The notes below the pieces were generated by a model that was not told where the DNA came from, did no database searches, and saw nothing but the letters and a program-made list of their open reading frames with translations. Positions 26,060-36,158 of a DNA stretch of 64,000 bases are shown here, piece after piece. This stretch comes from G942493375 sp942493375. Lineage in GTDB: Bacteria > Armatimonadota > UBA5829. The stretch lies in assembly GCA_942493375.1 (NCBI GenBank), contig OW818698.1, forward strand, positions 4,588,001 to 4,652,000. Direction: 5' to 3'. The number at the start of each line of letters is the position of its first letter. Position 1 is the first letter of the stretch. The translations under genes were made by a program, and so were the position numbers.

Positions 26060-26536
26060 CTACAGCTTCTTAACAAAGTGAATCTGTCTGGCAATCTCTT
26101 CAAATCCCATTCTAGGGTAGTATTCCCGGCAGAGTTCGTTGGTCTCCAGGGTCTCTATCTTTGCCAGCTTCATGCCATGGGTTTTCAAATACTCCACTGC
26201 AGATTCCATAAGCAGTTTGCTGAGCCCCAGCCCCTGAAAGCCGTGCCCGACTGCCAGGTTAGGAATCCGACCAATTCCTGAGCGTTTATCCACTGCACAG
26301 GTTATATATCCGCCGACTTCACCATTACAGACAGCTACCATACACCCCCCGGCATCTGCCCGTATATCATCGTCTATCTGCTGCATCTTGAGTTCCAGCC
26401 AATCGTGCCCCTCGAGTCCATACTTGTCCTCAATCAAAGCCACAATAGCCACCGGCCGAAACACCTCATCAGTAATCCTCCGAACAGCAGCAACATCCTC
26501 AGATATCATTGTTCGTATTGTTATATTGTTGTTCAT
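26060..26536 (-). CDS. GNAT-family N-acetyltransferase
   Basis: This 158-aa protein has the GNAT motif A NLAVGHGFQGLGLSKLL (acetyl-CoA pyrophosphate loop, Q-x-x-G-x-G/A type) near residue 95 and the ending YYPRMGFEEIARQIHFVKKL. It resembles RimI-like enzymes in length, but the acceptor is unknown. It is the last gene of the minus-strand run starting at 35949; the 72-bp gap before it contains a TAATTCATAA/TAACTCATAA tandem (about 26558-26588). Confidence 0.75.
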   Translation of the reverse strand: MNNNITIRTMISEDVAAVRRITDEVFRPVAIVALIEDKYGLEGHDWLELKMQQIDDDIRADAGGCMVAVCNGEVGGYITCAVDKRSGIGRIPNLAVGHGFQGLGLSKLLMESAVEYLKTHGMKLAKIETLETNELCREYYPRMGFEEIARQIHFVKKL

Positions 26537-26608
26537 TGAACACTGTCCCTTCCCATTTTATAATTCATAATTCATAACTCATAATTTTCCCAATTCCGGA
26601 CCTAAAGT

Positions 26609-27709
26609 CTAAAGCCTAAGCACGTCCGGCCGCATGAGCATCCCTTCGCTGGTCTCAACTTTTATCTTTGGCCAGGTAAGGGTTGCTGAGATGATCTCGT
26701 TTCGGTCTTCCAGCACCAGTATAGTATCCTCGGATTTAGTCCCTGTAATGGATGGATTCCAGGCGTATGCTGTATTCACACTGACTATGTTTGTATGATG
26801 CTGAGTTGCCTTATACTCCCTGGCTTCATATCCCGTAGGACCTCCCTGATGGTGCAGTTGCCACTCGTTGGGATATCCGCAGGCAGTATAGGCATCCATC
26901 CCAGCCCGGAACACATCGCCCACACTTTTTCCAGGTCTGGTAGTAGATATATACTGGGCATCTACTTTGACTACTGATTTATGTTTATATACCAGCTCTT
27001 CAGATGGTTCACCCAGGCTGACCATACGCGTAGAAGAAACGATCAATCCCCACTTTCTGGCACCGGTAATGATCATTATCTCCCGTTCAACAGGCTTGTC
27101 TGTTGGCAGAGGATGTCGATAGCGCAGGATGCGGTCATCGGAAGCTGCAAGGGTGCAGGTTGGGACTATGCCATATGAGATCAGCATTTCATTCAGCATC
27201 CCCATAACCTGGTTTTCAGTCATTTCCGGCTTTACAGCTCTGGCTGCTTTCTCAATAGACTGCCCCACAATACTCCCTAGTTCCCTGTAGCGGTCAATCT
27301 CTGCCTCAGTCAGGGGAGATCGCACTGCCCGCAGCTCAGAGGTTATATCATCGACTCCGGCCAAAGATATATCCCCACCGATTTTGCACTTACCGACTAT
27401 ATTGCTTATCGCCTTGAGCATATCGGATGCATACCAGGGGTAGACCATAAACTCAAAGTTTAGATCAATGATCTCTTCATCCCTGATCCGTGGATATTCA
27501 ATGTTATCGCACAGTATCCAGCAGTCACCTTTCGATATCAAAGCTGCAGCACTGCCATACTGGGTAGCTGTCCCGACATAGTTGTTTCCCCCGCAGGTCA
27601 GCCAGGCAAAGTTGCATGTGGTGCCAATCAACACAGCATCCAGGCCCAACCGGTTCAACATCGCCACCAGCCTGCTGCGCTTCTCGGCAAACTCTTGTAG
27701 TCTATCCAT
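26609..27709 (-). CDS. M24 (pita-bread) family protein with lost metal ligands
   Basis: This 366-aa protein has the two-domain layout of creatinase/Xaa-Pro peptidases: N-terminal domain about 1-130 (FAWLTCGGNNYV) and pita-bread domain 135-366. In active enzymes the segment D-x-G-x(n)-S-D-x-T-R supplies two aspartates. Here the equivalent GARKWGLIVSSTRMVS has none. One His region (LHHQGG) and a Glu (GTKSEDT) remain. It may therefore be a non-metallo binding protein or an enzyme with another mechanism. It starts 21 bases after the GH36 gene stops; co-transcription is likely. Confidence 0.72.
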   Translation of the reverse strand: MDRLQEFAEKRSRLVAMLNRLGLDAVLIGTTCNFAWLTCGGNNYVGTATQYGSAAALISKGDCWILCDNIEYPRIRDEEIIDLNFEFMVYPWYASDMLKAISNIVGKCKIGGDISLAGVDDITSELRAVRSPLTEAEIDRYRELGSIVGQSIEKAARAVKPEMTENQVMGMLNEMLISYGIVPTCTLAASDDRILRYRHPLPTDKPVEREIMIITGARKWGLIVSSTRMVSLGEPSEELVYKHKSVVKVDAQYISTTRPGKSVGDVFRAGMDAYTACGYPNEWQLHHQGGPTGYEAREYKATQHHTNIVSVNTAYAWNPSITGTKSEDTILVLEDRNEIISATLTWPKIKVETSEGMLMRPDVLRL

Positions 27710-27730
27710 AAAAGGTAATTCCTTCCTACC

Positions 27731-29953
27731 TCAACTGCGTCGTTTGATGTGTATGATATCACTTGAGAAAGGTTTGTCTAAATGCAAGCAGATACCTTTC
27801 GTCATCAACTCATCGCCATTTGCAAAGCCGCGGACACCATTAACACATTCAAAATCATACACAGCGCATGGATCAAGTCCTCGCAGCAGAATCAGCTGCT
27901 CCTTATTGGGATTGTGATTTCTGAAGACTTGAGCCATACCTAGCCCCAGTGAGTCCGAATACACAAACCGTGCTTCCCAGCCATACCGGTCAGGTTGTTT
28001 TGGGATAAGTGTATATGTTTCGCCATCCAAAAAAAGTTCCCGGTCAGCTTTGATATGAGCAATCTCATCTTGTGCAATCTTTATTGTCTCATCATCCCAC
28101 TGCAGTATATCATTCAGCAGGTACATCCCGTTTCCGAAGCTGGCGGATCGGTAGTAGTATGGATTACGTTCATCCTCTTTACTGAACGTCCGCAGGTAGG
28201 CGTGTGTTCTGTTATTTAGGATCAAATGTGTGATGCCGTTGAGTGCACTTCTGATGTCCACTCCACCATACCAATCTGCCACTAATGTTGAGTGGTGCCG
28301 CTGGAAGTTTCCGAAGTCTGCACCACCAGTCGCTGGAGTCCAGTTATCCAGATAAAGGTTTGGAAATCGATTGTGCAGTTGCTCCATTATATAATAATAG
28401 CCCATCACTGTTTCGATCCTGGAGTCTGTAGCGTTAGGTGCATGATGATGTGCATCTGAGATCGGTATCAGATCGAAATCATGCTTTAGCCACTCAGCAC
28501 CGAAATCTCTTACAATCCGGCTTACTTGCTCCAGCACCCAATCACGGCATGGGGGATAACCCAGACATAAGCTGCGCATACTCCATCCACCATTTACTGC
28601 AGTGCTGTTCTCTGTAACCAACCACTCCGGATGTTCCCTGGCAACCTGTGATTCCGTATGAACCTGCCCAAATCCCATCCACAAGCCAAATTTCATCCTA
28701 GCAGCCTTTACCTTGGCTGATACAGCTTCAATGCCTTCAGGGAAGCGTTCAGGATCACTCCAAAAATCACCGAGTCTGGGGAACCAGTCATAATCCAGGA
28801 TGAATAATTCCACACCAAGCTTCTTGCATATCTCAATCTCTCTGTCCAATCGCTCCGGACGCAGATGGTTTGTGATTTTGCCGTCGAAATCCTGCCAGTT
28901 GTTCCAGGTATCGTACCCGATAAACATGGGCGCTTGCTTCTCAGGCCAGGGCAGCGCATATAGTTTTTCGGCTACATGCCTGGTAGCTCGCGCGGCATCT
29001 TCGACATCACCTTTATAGAACCCAATGAATGCCTTGGGAGTTGTGAAAGACTCACCAGGATCAAGTTTACGAGCATAGTCATCGTCATCACTGTAACCTG
29101 CCCGAATTCCGAAAACACCCGCACCTTCTCTGAAGTCCCCGATTTCTGTATCAAAAACTCCTGACCACTCCCAGCCGATGAACAAACCTTCATCCAGAAC
29201 TGGATCCCTGAGAGCTGCCCATGCCATACTACCGTTGGAACCATCATGAGGCCTTGAGTATGGACCTGAGAGCAATTTTCGGCGGACGGCGGTAGTAATA
29301 CGTTCCTGATGGACAGCACACTGTCTCCAAAGCATCTGCTCGTGCTTGAAGACTTCAATCCAATATAAATCCAGATCAGAATAACCTGGTCGCACAGAGC
29401 ACATAAGGCTTGTCAGCTTGTGCAATAGAAAAGGCTCATTCCCTGTGTTGGTAACCGTAGTCCAGCGCCGGACCATAGGCAATCCTTCATATATCTCAGT
29501 ATGAACTGCAATTTCCAGCGGGTGACCAGGAACTGTCATTGCAATTGTAAGATGAGCTGTGCCATTCTCTACGTTTGCCAAGCAATGCTCAATTACAATC
29601 GATCCAGCATGTGCCCCGGTCAGCTGAATTCGACCATTTCTGCCTCTATCAGTACTGCTTGTCTGCTCTGATGGCACAAGACTCTCGTTGTTATCTGTCG
29701 GAGTATATTCCAAAAGAAACTCGCTGGATGGAGGAGCCAGATCCGGCCATAAACCGCTTCGACCTCCTACGAGCGCTGCATAGTGATCGTCAGTGCCCCA
29801 TTCGAAATCAGGTGGTGCCGGAATCCATTCCTGCCCGGTGGTCATATTGAGCAGGCTCTTCAATCTGATATGAGAGTCGCAGTCAATAGTCAATGCCAGC
29901 AAGTCGTTGCTTATAACAGCGCTTTTCGAGTCTATATTTATCTTAGCTTCCAA
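27731..29953 (-). CDS. GH36-like alpha-galactosidase
   Basis: This 740-aa cytoplasmic protein (no signal peptide) has a large N-terminal beta-supersandwich (about 1-330), a TIM barrel (about 335-640) and a C-terminal beta domain, as in family GH36. Barrel marks: FIGYDTWNNWQDF, VELFILDYDWF, KFGLWMGFGQVH, EWLKHDFD (nucleophile Asp; most GH36 have LKWD here) and DNWTPATGGADFGNF. It probably releases alpha-galactosyl or a related sugar from oligosaccharides after import. TTG start at 29953 with AGGA about 7 bases upstream. Confidence 0.82.
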   Translation of the reverse strand: MEAKINIDSKSAVISNDLLALTIDCDSHIRLKSLLNMTTGQEWIPAPPDFEWGTDDHYAALVGGRSGLWPDLAPPSSEFLLEYTPTDNNESLVPSEQTSSTDRGRNGRIQLTGAHAGSIVIEHCLANVENGTAHLTIAMTVPGHPLEIAVHTEIYEGLPMVRRWTTVTNTGNEPFLLHKLTSLMCSVRPGYSDLDLYWIEVFKHEQMLWRQCAVHQERITTAVRRKLLSGPYSRPHDGSNGSMAWAALRDPVLDEGLFIGWEWSGVFDTEIGDFREGAGVFGIRAGYSDDDDYARKLDPGESFTTPKAFIGFYKGDVEDAARATRHVAEKLYALPWPEKQAPMFIGYDTWNNWQDFDGKITNHLRPERLDREIEICKKLGVELFILDYDWFPRLGDFWSDPERFPEGIEAVSAKVKAARMKFGLWMGFGQVHTESQVAREHPEWLVTENSTAVNGGWSMRSLCLGYPPCRDWVLEQVSRIVRDFGAEWLKHDFDLIPISDAHHHAPNATDSRIETVMGYYYIMEQLHNRFPNLYLDNWTPATGGADFGNFQRHHSTLVADWYGGVDIRSALNGITHLILNNRTHAYLRTFSKEDERNPYYYRSASFGNGMYLLNDILQWDDETIKIAQDEIAHIKADRELFLDGETYTLIPKQPDRYGWEARFVYSDSLGLGMAQVFRNHNPNKEQLILLRGLDPCAVYDFECVNGVRGFANGDELMTKGICLHLDKPFSSDIIHIKRRS

Positions 29954-30064
29954 ATCTGATCCTCGCTTTTTGCAGACTTATTGAGTGCCAGGCTCCGAAC
30001 GCGAGCCCATCATTTCCATTTGGTGTCAACTGTTAATTTACCAACTGGACATGTCCGTGTCTAT

Positions 30065-31096
30065 CTATTTCAAAAGTCGATTCCTGGTAGCCTCTATTTC
30101 TTCTATAGTGTATCTCTCGACGGTTATCAAGAAGCTGTGCTTGTCGTGGAGTCGTTCATATACTTCCGGCATTTCTTCGCTGAATGATTGAACGATTGGA
30201 TTACACCAAATACCGTCGATTTCCATAGGGTGATCGATATCAGGATTATAAACACCGTTATAAATGACAAACAGCTTATCACCAAGTATCCGATCTATAT
30301 CATCGAGCGACATTCTCTTATCAAAACCACATCCTATTATAAAATCCTGTTTCAATACAAGTTCAGCAAGCGAGACATCCGGACAGTTTATTACAAGAAT
30401 CATCCCACCAACCGCTTCCGCAGCCCTGAAATACCTGGGTAATAGGAATCGTTCGATCATAGCCGGTGATATGACTCCCATCTGCAGGTCATTGCAGTAT
30501 ACACATGGAAATCCATACGAATTGCGCAGATCAATACCTTTAGTCCGGAGCTGAGTATAAACTTGAATCTGAGTGTCGGTTATGACATCCAGCAGGCGTT
30601 CGACAGCATCCTCAGCTTCATACATAAACTCCAGCAGATTTTCTGCCCCACAAGCATTACACGCTGCATCCAGGAGATTGAATCCGGGAAATGCCAATGA
30701 TAAACTATCAGACTCTGGGGTTTCTCTGTAATAGTTGGTCACAGCATCGAGATATTCAACCCATACAGAATTGTTATCCAGGTCCACTTTGAGTTCGAAA
30801 ATATCATCGGGTTTCCGGACAATCGGGTCGCACCACGTATGAAAGAAACTTCCGGTCTGATTATCAACTGTGCTGGTCTTGCAACCAATCAATCTTTCAA
30901 TTAAGAATATACCTTCATTGACTGGTGCAAGAGGATAATTGTCGAATCCTGCCGTATGGACTTTATCGAGATATTCCTCCACTGAACAAGTATGAGGTGC
31001 ATATGCATAGAAAAAATCAGTTCTCTGCTTGTTCTGCAGATATGTATTGATCTTCTGGTTTTGTTCTTCTATGGCACTAACTAATATGTCTAGCAT
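30065..31096 (-). CDS. Uroporphyrinogen-decarboxylase-superfamily protein of sugar clusters
   Basis: This 343-aa TIM-barrel protein belongs to the URO-D fold by pattern: AFPGFNLLDAAC, EFMYEAEDAVERLLD, GVISPAMIERFLLPRYFRAA and YNGVYNPDIDHPME. The superfamily includes heme-pathway HemE and cobalamin-linked methyltransferases. This one lacks heme-gene neighbours and sits among glycosidases, so HemE function is unlikely. A role in processing an unusual sugar, or methyl transfer, is inference. It lies between a GH36 gene and a glycosidase-like barrel gene, 29 bp from the latter. Confidence 0.68.
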   Translation of the reverse strand: MLDILVSAIEEQNQKINTYLQNKQRTDFFYAYAPHTCSVEEYLDKVHTAGFDNYPLAPVNEGIFLIERLIGCKTSTVDNQTGSFFHTWCDPIVRKPDDIFELKVDLDNNSVWVEYLDAVTNYYRETPESDSLSLAFPGFNLLDAACNACGAENLLEFMYEAEDAVERLLDVITDTQIQVYTQLRTKGIDLRNSYGFPCVYCNDLQMGVISPAMIERFLLPRYFRAAEAVGGMILVINCPDVSLAELVLKQDFIIGCGFDKRMSLDDIDRILGDKLFVIYNGVYNPDIDHPMEIDGIWCNPIVQSFSEEMPEVYERLHDKHSFLITVERYTIEEIEATRNRLLK

Positions 31097-31125
31097 TTAT
31101 GGCAATGTATCTCCAATATTGCTGA

Positions 31126-32952
31126 TCAGTCCAGCAGTCTCAGTTTTCCTTCTGTGACATTTTGACCGAAGATTTCTCCCGTCTTTACTCGTTCAGCCAT
31201 TTCATCTATATGGCCCAATCGACCCAATTCTCGCATACCGGCGTTTACTATGCATACCCCATCTACTCCGAGCTGATATCGTTCCAGGAATCCTTGATCG
31301 TATTCTGTGGGATCGAGAGTTGAATTGAGATGCGGTTCGACTTCGAATTCCTCTCCAGGTAATGGGTCTTCATCGGGCCTGTCAGGTTGCTGCCAGTCTG
31401 GTGCGTGTCTAAAACCTCCCGGTATATCGAACGGATCCTGGTCCTGTAACGCGTAATATTTTACTCCATACCTTCGGGCCATGGCCATATACTTCTCTTG
31501 ATCAAATGCCTGGACACAGATGAAATCAAGGTTACCACTTGCAAGCCAGGCTTCAAGATCGATCTTCTGGTATTCGAGCGTCCCCCGCAGATAGTAATCT
31601 CCTGGATTATCATCAGGTAGACTCCAATCGGCATGATATCCTTCTACCACCAACACGCTGAGTGCAACACATCGACCGGTTTCCTGAGTTACCTGATCCA
31701 GCCTTTCACGTACCTCTCCAATAAGCGAGGTCAGTACATCCAATCCATGATTACTCGGATCAGCTATCGGAGGCCAGCGGGTGAAGTCCAGGTTAATACC
31801 ATTCACAGGATAGTTCGTGGCAATCTCTGCAAGTAACTCCTTAACAAACCTCCGTGCTTCCGGATGGGCATAATCGATCTGCGCAGAACCTGGTTTGCGA
31901 ACTTCCGGGTGCTCATTCCACCATTTTCCATTGGCAAGCTTATGGAAAGGAACATCCTCAGGCCAGAACAGGTTCATCCTAAAAGATGCGTGACACTCCA
32001 TTCCGGATTCCTTGCAGATATTTGTAATGACTCTGAATCCTTCTTCATTGTTATCAATGGCCCAATGCAGGTAGTCTACCATCCGCCTGTCACCTTTACG
32101 GAAATCGACCCAATCCTTCTCCGGGATCAGTTCACCTGGCAGACCGGCTATTTTACTTGGCCAACTAGCAATTCCGGTTGAAGGTGTCTGGAACAAGAGC
32201 TTCTCGACATCTGTATCCCGGTAAGTCTGAGCGAAGTGTGCATCAAGTACACATCCCGGTTCGCCTACTGTAAAATAGTGTGAGAACCCGTCATTTACCA
32301 TAATAACTCGCTTGTTTTTCTTGTTGTTTATATCATTTGTATATTCAACGACCTGTTCATCGCTCAGTCTGACCAGGCATATAGACGATATCCCACCTCT
32401 TATCGCTCCCCATGGGTGTGAAATAAACGTTCCATATGGAACTTGTATTTTAATTGATCGGTCGCTGAGTTCCGCACATTTCCAGAAGCACATAATTTCA
32501 GCATCCATCGCTCCCATTATGCTGCCATGTCTTGTTCCACGGGCTGCGTTTATGTGCACAAAAGCCGGATCATTGTCCAGAGCTACATCGACACCATCGA
32601 GTCCTGCCATCGCTCTGGGACGCAAATCTAATCTGGGAACACCTATCCACACAGCATACCACCCGGGTAAATCGATCCTAACCTCGAACTCAGGAGGTAC
32701 AATATTCGAAGGATTCTCATCTTGCCTGCTATTGATAAGGAGAAGTCTTCCCTCCGAGTCGTCCCCAATACTATATTTTGACAAAGTCCACTTACCGGGT
32801 TGGTCTTCCATAGAATATACGCATTCCGGTGCAATTGAACCCATATCTCGCAATAACAAGCATTCACCAGGTTCTATAGAATTCTGTTGCGCCATACACA
32901 AAGAATCGTATGCAACATTATTCAACGGGAGAGTTATGTATGTTGCTGCCAA
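31126..32952 (-). CDS. Cytoplasmic family-10-like TIM-barrel glycosidase-like protein
   Basis: This 608-aa protein without signal peptide has an N-terminal beta domain (about 1-215) followed by a barrel with GMECHASFRMNLFWPED, NGINLDFTRWPP and LDFICVQAFDQEKY. These segments resemble the glycosyl-hydrolase-like (GHL/DUF187-type) barrels of bacterial polysaccharide utilisation. The strand ending NLDF supplies an acidic residue in the usual place. TTG start at 32952 with GGAGG about 9 bases upstream; it begins 27 bp after the exported 989-aa glycosidase-like gene. Confidence 0.65.
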   Translation of the reverse strand: MAATYITLPLNNVAYDSLCMAQQNSIEPGECLLLRDMGSIAPECVYSMEDQPGKWTLSKYSIGDDSEGRLLLINSRQDENPSNIVPPEFEVRIDLPGWYAVWIGVPRLDLRPRAMAGLDGVDVALDNDPAFVHINAARGTRHGSIMGAMDAEIMCFWKCAELSDRSIKIQVPYGTFISHPWGAIRGGISSICLVRLSDEQVVEYTNDINNKKNKRVIMVNDGFSHYFTVGEPGCVLDAHFAQTYRDTDVEKLLFQTPSTGIASWPSKIAGLPGELIPEKDWVDFRKGDRRMVDYLHWAIDNNEEGFRVITNICKESGMECHASFRMNLFWPEDVPFHKLANGKWWNEHPEVRKPGSAQIDYAHPEARRFVKELLAEIATNYPVNGINLDFTRWPPIADPSNHGLDVLTSLIGEVRERLDQVTQETGRCVALSVLVVEGYHADWSLPDDNPGDYYLRGTLEYQKIDLEAWLASGNLDFICVQAFDQEKYMAMARRYGVKYYALQDQDPFDIPGGFRHAPDWQQPDRPDEDPLPGEEFEVEPHLNSTLDPTEYDQGFLERYQLGVDGVCIVNAGMRELGRLGHIDEMAERVKTGEIFGQNVTEGKLRLLD

Positions 32953-32979
32953 AATACCAGCCTCCAGTCCGGATATGTG

Positions 32980-35949
32980 TTAGTCCTTAATAAAAACCAT
33001 TGATTGTGGCCAACCTGCATTGAAATCTTCCGGATAACGCAAAGTTAGCTTTCCATTTGCGTCTGGCTTGGCATCCAGTGAGCCTGACGCCGTACTTGCT
33101 TTGGATTTTGCTGGATCCATACTAATCGCTTTTAGATCAATCGTGACAACTGCAGTAGTCGCAACACGTTTATTAGTTGCTGCGATGATCAACACTTCAT
33201 GTGGTTTGGAGTAGTATGACACTTTTACCTCAGGATTGGAACTGGTTATTGCGTTGGAGGTGTTTTTCCAATAAGGTGTCCACTTAGATTTCGATATTCC
33301 AAATGCATCCCAGACATCCCAGACCGGTTTCTGGAATGCCTTCACCGGATCTCCGGACCCTCTCCCATAAACACTTGATCCGTGCACTAGGGCCAGAGGC
33401 AAGGCATAGGGTTCCTGAATATTGGTCGTTGTATAGAACTCCCGCACCAGCCCAAACTGCCTGCCGGTATCCGCTGCTCTCCACCTTGCCCATGGTAGTT
33501 CAGTACCCCCGGGAAGCATTCCGAGTCCCTCTCCACCCATTGAATAATCCAGGAAAGAGGCAGTAGGCATGAACCAACCATCCCCCATATGACCCAGGAA
33601 AAAGAAATCGGGATTCAGAGACTTACATGCGATATACCAGCGCTTCATAAACTCACGGGCTGCAAATATCGGATTCGTAGGCTTGATATTGCCCTTATTG
33701 TCTCTATAGGCTCTTTTGTAATATGGGTTAACGCTCTGAACAGGCAGGAACGTCCCGTCAAGGTAAACTCCGTTAGCTCCATGTTTCTTGATCAGATTGA
33801 CCCAGTTGTATATATAGAAATCTGCCCAGGAACTAACCTGTGGAGTAAAATAGACGTTCTGATTCAGCATGCCGCCAAAACCTGGCCCACGGCTGAAAGC
33901 TGGTTTCATTGGGTAACCCGCAGCCCATTCTGCTCCCCATTGTTCAAATTCAGGAGCTGCAGATGAGATTACAGGATGTGAATACAGGCACAGAGTCATT
34001 TTCTGCTTGTTGAATTCATTCTGCAGCCCAGTGTATTTGTCCAGATTGGCGAATGTTCCTGGATACCCCATGATTTCCGTCCAGGGTTCGTGTATGTGCA
34101 TTCGTTTGATTCCGAGTTTACTCGCTGCAGGGATATCCATCCCGTATCCCGCATCGCTGGTAACTCGTTCCCCATACCAGTCACGCACAGGCTTTACCGG
34201 AGTAGCCATAAAGATATATGTGAAATTGGCAGGTTTGCTCAGACTAAGTCCGATTTTATCGTCAACAAATCTGTATCGCCAGATCGTTCCATTGCTACCG
34301 AATATAAGCTCCTGTTCAACGTTTGTGTCTGCTGATGCCCATCCGCGGTCATCTTCGCAGGCAAGCGTCAGGCCTATATCGTCCCCACCTACCCAGTAAA
34401 GCTCAGATGTAGTCAGGTTTGCCCAGTCTGCAGTGCCTGTAATTGGCCGTTTGAGCCCTTCGGATGGAACCAATACATTGTCTGTAAACACCGGCAAACG
34501 GTATAATGCATTCTCTTTAGCCAGCGAATACTCCAGCCATAATCTATCAAGCTTCGTTCCCGGCTTTCCTGAGATTGTCATGTCCACTCTGGCGAATCCA
34601 TCGAACTCTACTGTTGTAATGATTTGGACTCTCAATCCGGATTTTGCATCCTGAGTTAATGCAGTTACTGTGGCTTTTGTTTTGCTGATTTGTTTTATCG
34701 CTAACGGCTTTAGTGGCCTGAGAATGACTGATTTACCGGATATTTGAGTTATGAGTTTTACTGGAGAAGCCAGCAGGTTTTGACTTTGTGAGATGATTCC
34801 ATCAAGTAGTCCATTGGCGCCAAAACGATATTCACGCCCCCACATAAATATGCTCCGCCCCGTTGTCTTTACAGGCGTCCAGGGCGCAGGCACGATATCT
34901 TGTTTGCCCAGGTTGTTATTCAACCATAAAGGCTTATCAAATTTATGGAATTCTTTTCGAGAAGTTTTGGTGGAACCGGTGGGAGTATGTGATGTATATT
35001 CCAGTGTATAAGCACCTGCATTCAGTTTGCCGAAACCTGGATATACGAGTTTGCATTTATCTGATACTAATGGACTGGTCTTCTGCCATACTATCTTGCT
35101 GTCCGCGTCAATAATTCTGCAATCAACCTTAGTAAATGGGTCTGCCAAATCAGGTGGAGACGTGAAGTGAAACTCGACTACACCGGCACTCGGGAACTGA
35201 TATATATCGGCTGTGATTTCCCGGGATTTGGCAGTAGGGTCAGGTCCGGGCTGAAATACCGGAGGGTCTCCCCTATACACAGCAAAGTTGGATATATATC
35301 TATAAATTCCCTGCACTGGTTCCTGCACTGTGACTTCGAATCCAAAACCATTGGATTCCATAAATGCACCAGTTGTTGTGTCAATGACTTTACATTCCGG
35401 AACCGCAGACTTACCGGTATCTCTCTCGATTACTCTGCTTGTCAGCTGTATTCCTGAACCAGTTTTCTCAACATCGAGGATCATTCTATACCATACATTC
35501 GGACGCAACAGGCCCTCATACTGGCCATCATCCCCACGCGCCAATCCAGCGCCTCCAGTGAAGAATTCAACAGCCGCATTGCCTCCTGCATAGGCGTTGA
35601 CACTGTAATGTTTTCCGTCCAGTTGTTTTTGCACCCAGAGAACAATTCCGGAGCCCCCGATGCCCGAAGTACACAGAAAATCAAGGCTGATTGTATATGG
35701 GGGAATGATCGGCTGTATGGTAGATATGGTTTCGAGCGATACTCCCCCACCACCTGCAGCCAAAAAACGCAAACATCGAAATTCGGGATCATACTCCAGA
35801 TTCCCACTTCCCCATGTAGGTTTGGAGAGCCACGTTGCGGGTGTACCGAACGGATTGTTGGAAAATGAATCCTGAAACAGTACTTCTGCCTGAACCATTG
35901 AACTCAAACAGACGATCAGTGCTGCTAGAAATATAGTTATCCTATGCAT
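32980..35949 (-). CDS. Secreted GH123/DUF6067-like glycosidase-like protein with N-terminal lectin domain
   Basis: This 989-aa exported protein has a signal peptide MHRITIFLAALIVCLSSMVQA. Residues 22-225 form a LamG-like concanavalin domain (VLFQDSFSNNPFGTP, YTISLDFLC). A large beta-supersandwich follows to about 590 (VGGDDIGLTLACEDDRGW). A TIM barrel runs from about 610 to 880 (HIHEPWTEIMGYPG, GANGVYLDGTFLP, FFFLGHMGDGW). The middle resembles the N-terminal domain family of GH123-type enzymes. The carboxylate in YLDGTF is a candidate active-site residue. It heads the minus-strand catabolic run. Confidence 0.65.
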   Translation of the reverse strand: MHRITIFLAALIVCLSSMVQAEVLFQDSFSNNPFGTPATWLSKPTWGSGNLEYDPEFRCLRFLAAGGGGVSLETISTIQPIIPPYTISLDFLCTSGIGGSGIVLWVQKQLDGKHYSVNAYAGGNAAVEFFTGGAGLARGDDGQYEGLLRPNVWYRMILDVEKTGSGIQLTSRVIERDTGKSAVPECKVIDTTTGAFMESNGFGFEVTVQEPVQGIYRYISNFAVYRGDPPVFQPGPDPTAKSREITADIYQFPSAGVVEFHFTSPPDLADPFTKVDCRIIDADSKIVWQKTSPLVSDKCKLVYPGFGKLNAGAYTLEYTSHTPTGSTKTSRKEFHKFDKPLWLNNNLGKQDIVPAPWTPVKTTGRSIFMWGREYRFGANGLLDGIISQSQNLLASPVKLITQISGKSVILRPLKPLAIKQISKTKATVTALTQDAKSGLRVQIITTVEFDGFARVDMTISGKPGTKLDRLWLEYSLAKENALYRLPVFTDNVLVPSEGLKRPITGTADWANLTTSELYWVGGDDIGLTLACEDDRGWASADTNVEQELIFGSNGTIWRYRFVDDKIGLSLSKPANFTYIFMATPVKPVRDWYGERVTSDAGYGMDIPAASKLGIKRMHIHEPWTEIMGYPGTFANLDKYTGLQNEFNKQKMTLCLYSHPVISSAAPEFEQWGAEWAAGYPMKPAFSRGPGFGGMLNQNVYFTPQVSSWADFYIYNWVNLIKKHGANGVYLDGTFLPVQSVNPYYKRAYRDNKGNIKPTNPIFAAREFMKRWYIACKSLNPDFFFLGHMGDGWFMPTASFLDYSMGGEGLGMLPGGTELPWARWRAADTGRQFGLVREFYTTTNIQEPYALPLALVHGSSVYGRGSGDPVKAFQKPVWDVWDAFGISKSKWTPYWKNTSNAITSSNPEVKVSYYSKPHEVLIIAATNKRVATTAVVTIDLKAISMDPAKSKASTASGSLDAKPDANGKLTLRYPEDFNAGWPQSMVFIKD

Positions 35950-36158
35950 ATGTCTATTAGTATCTCCACATATTGTGCTGAAACCGGTGTACTTCTAAAT
36001 AATAGCATGCAGGATATGATATTTGCTTTGTTTACACTAGACATGGGCATGATAGTTATTGATAATAGTAGGAGGTTATTCGTTGCAGTTTGTCGTATTA
36101 GGTATTCTATGCTAGTGCCACTTTGCTGGATTAACTACCACAATGTAGTGAATTTTAG

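Noticed and set aside
30065..31096. HemE (uroporphyrinogen decarboxylase) of heme synthesis
   Set aside because: Only fold-level similarity; no heme genes nearby and glycosidase context.
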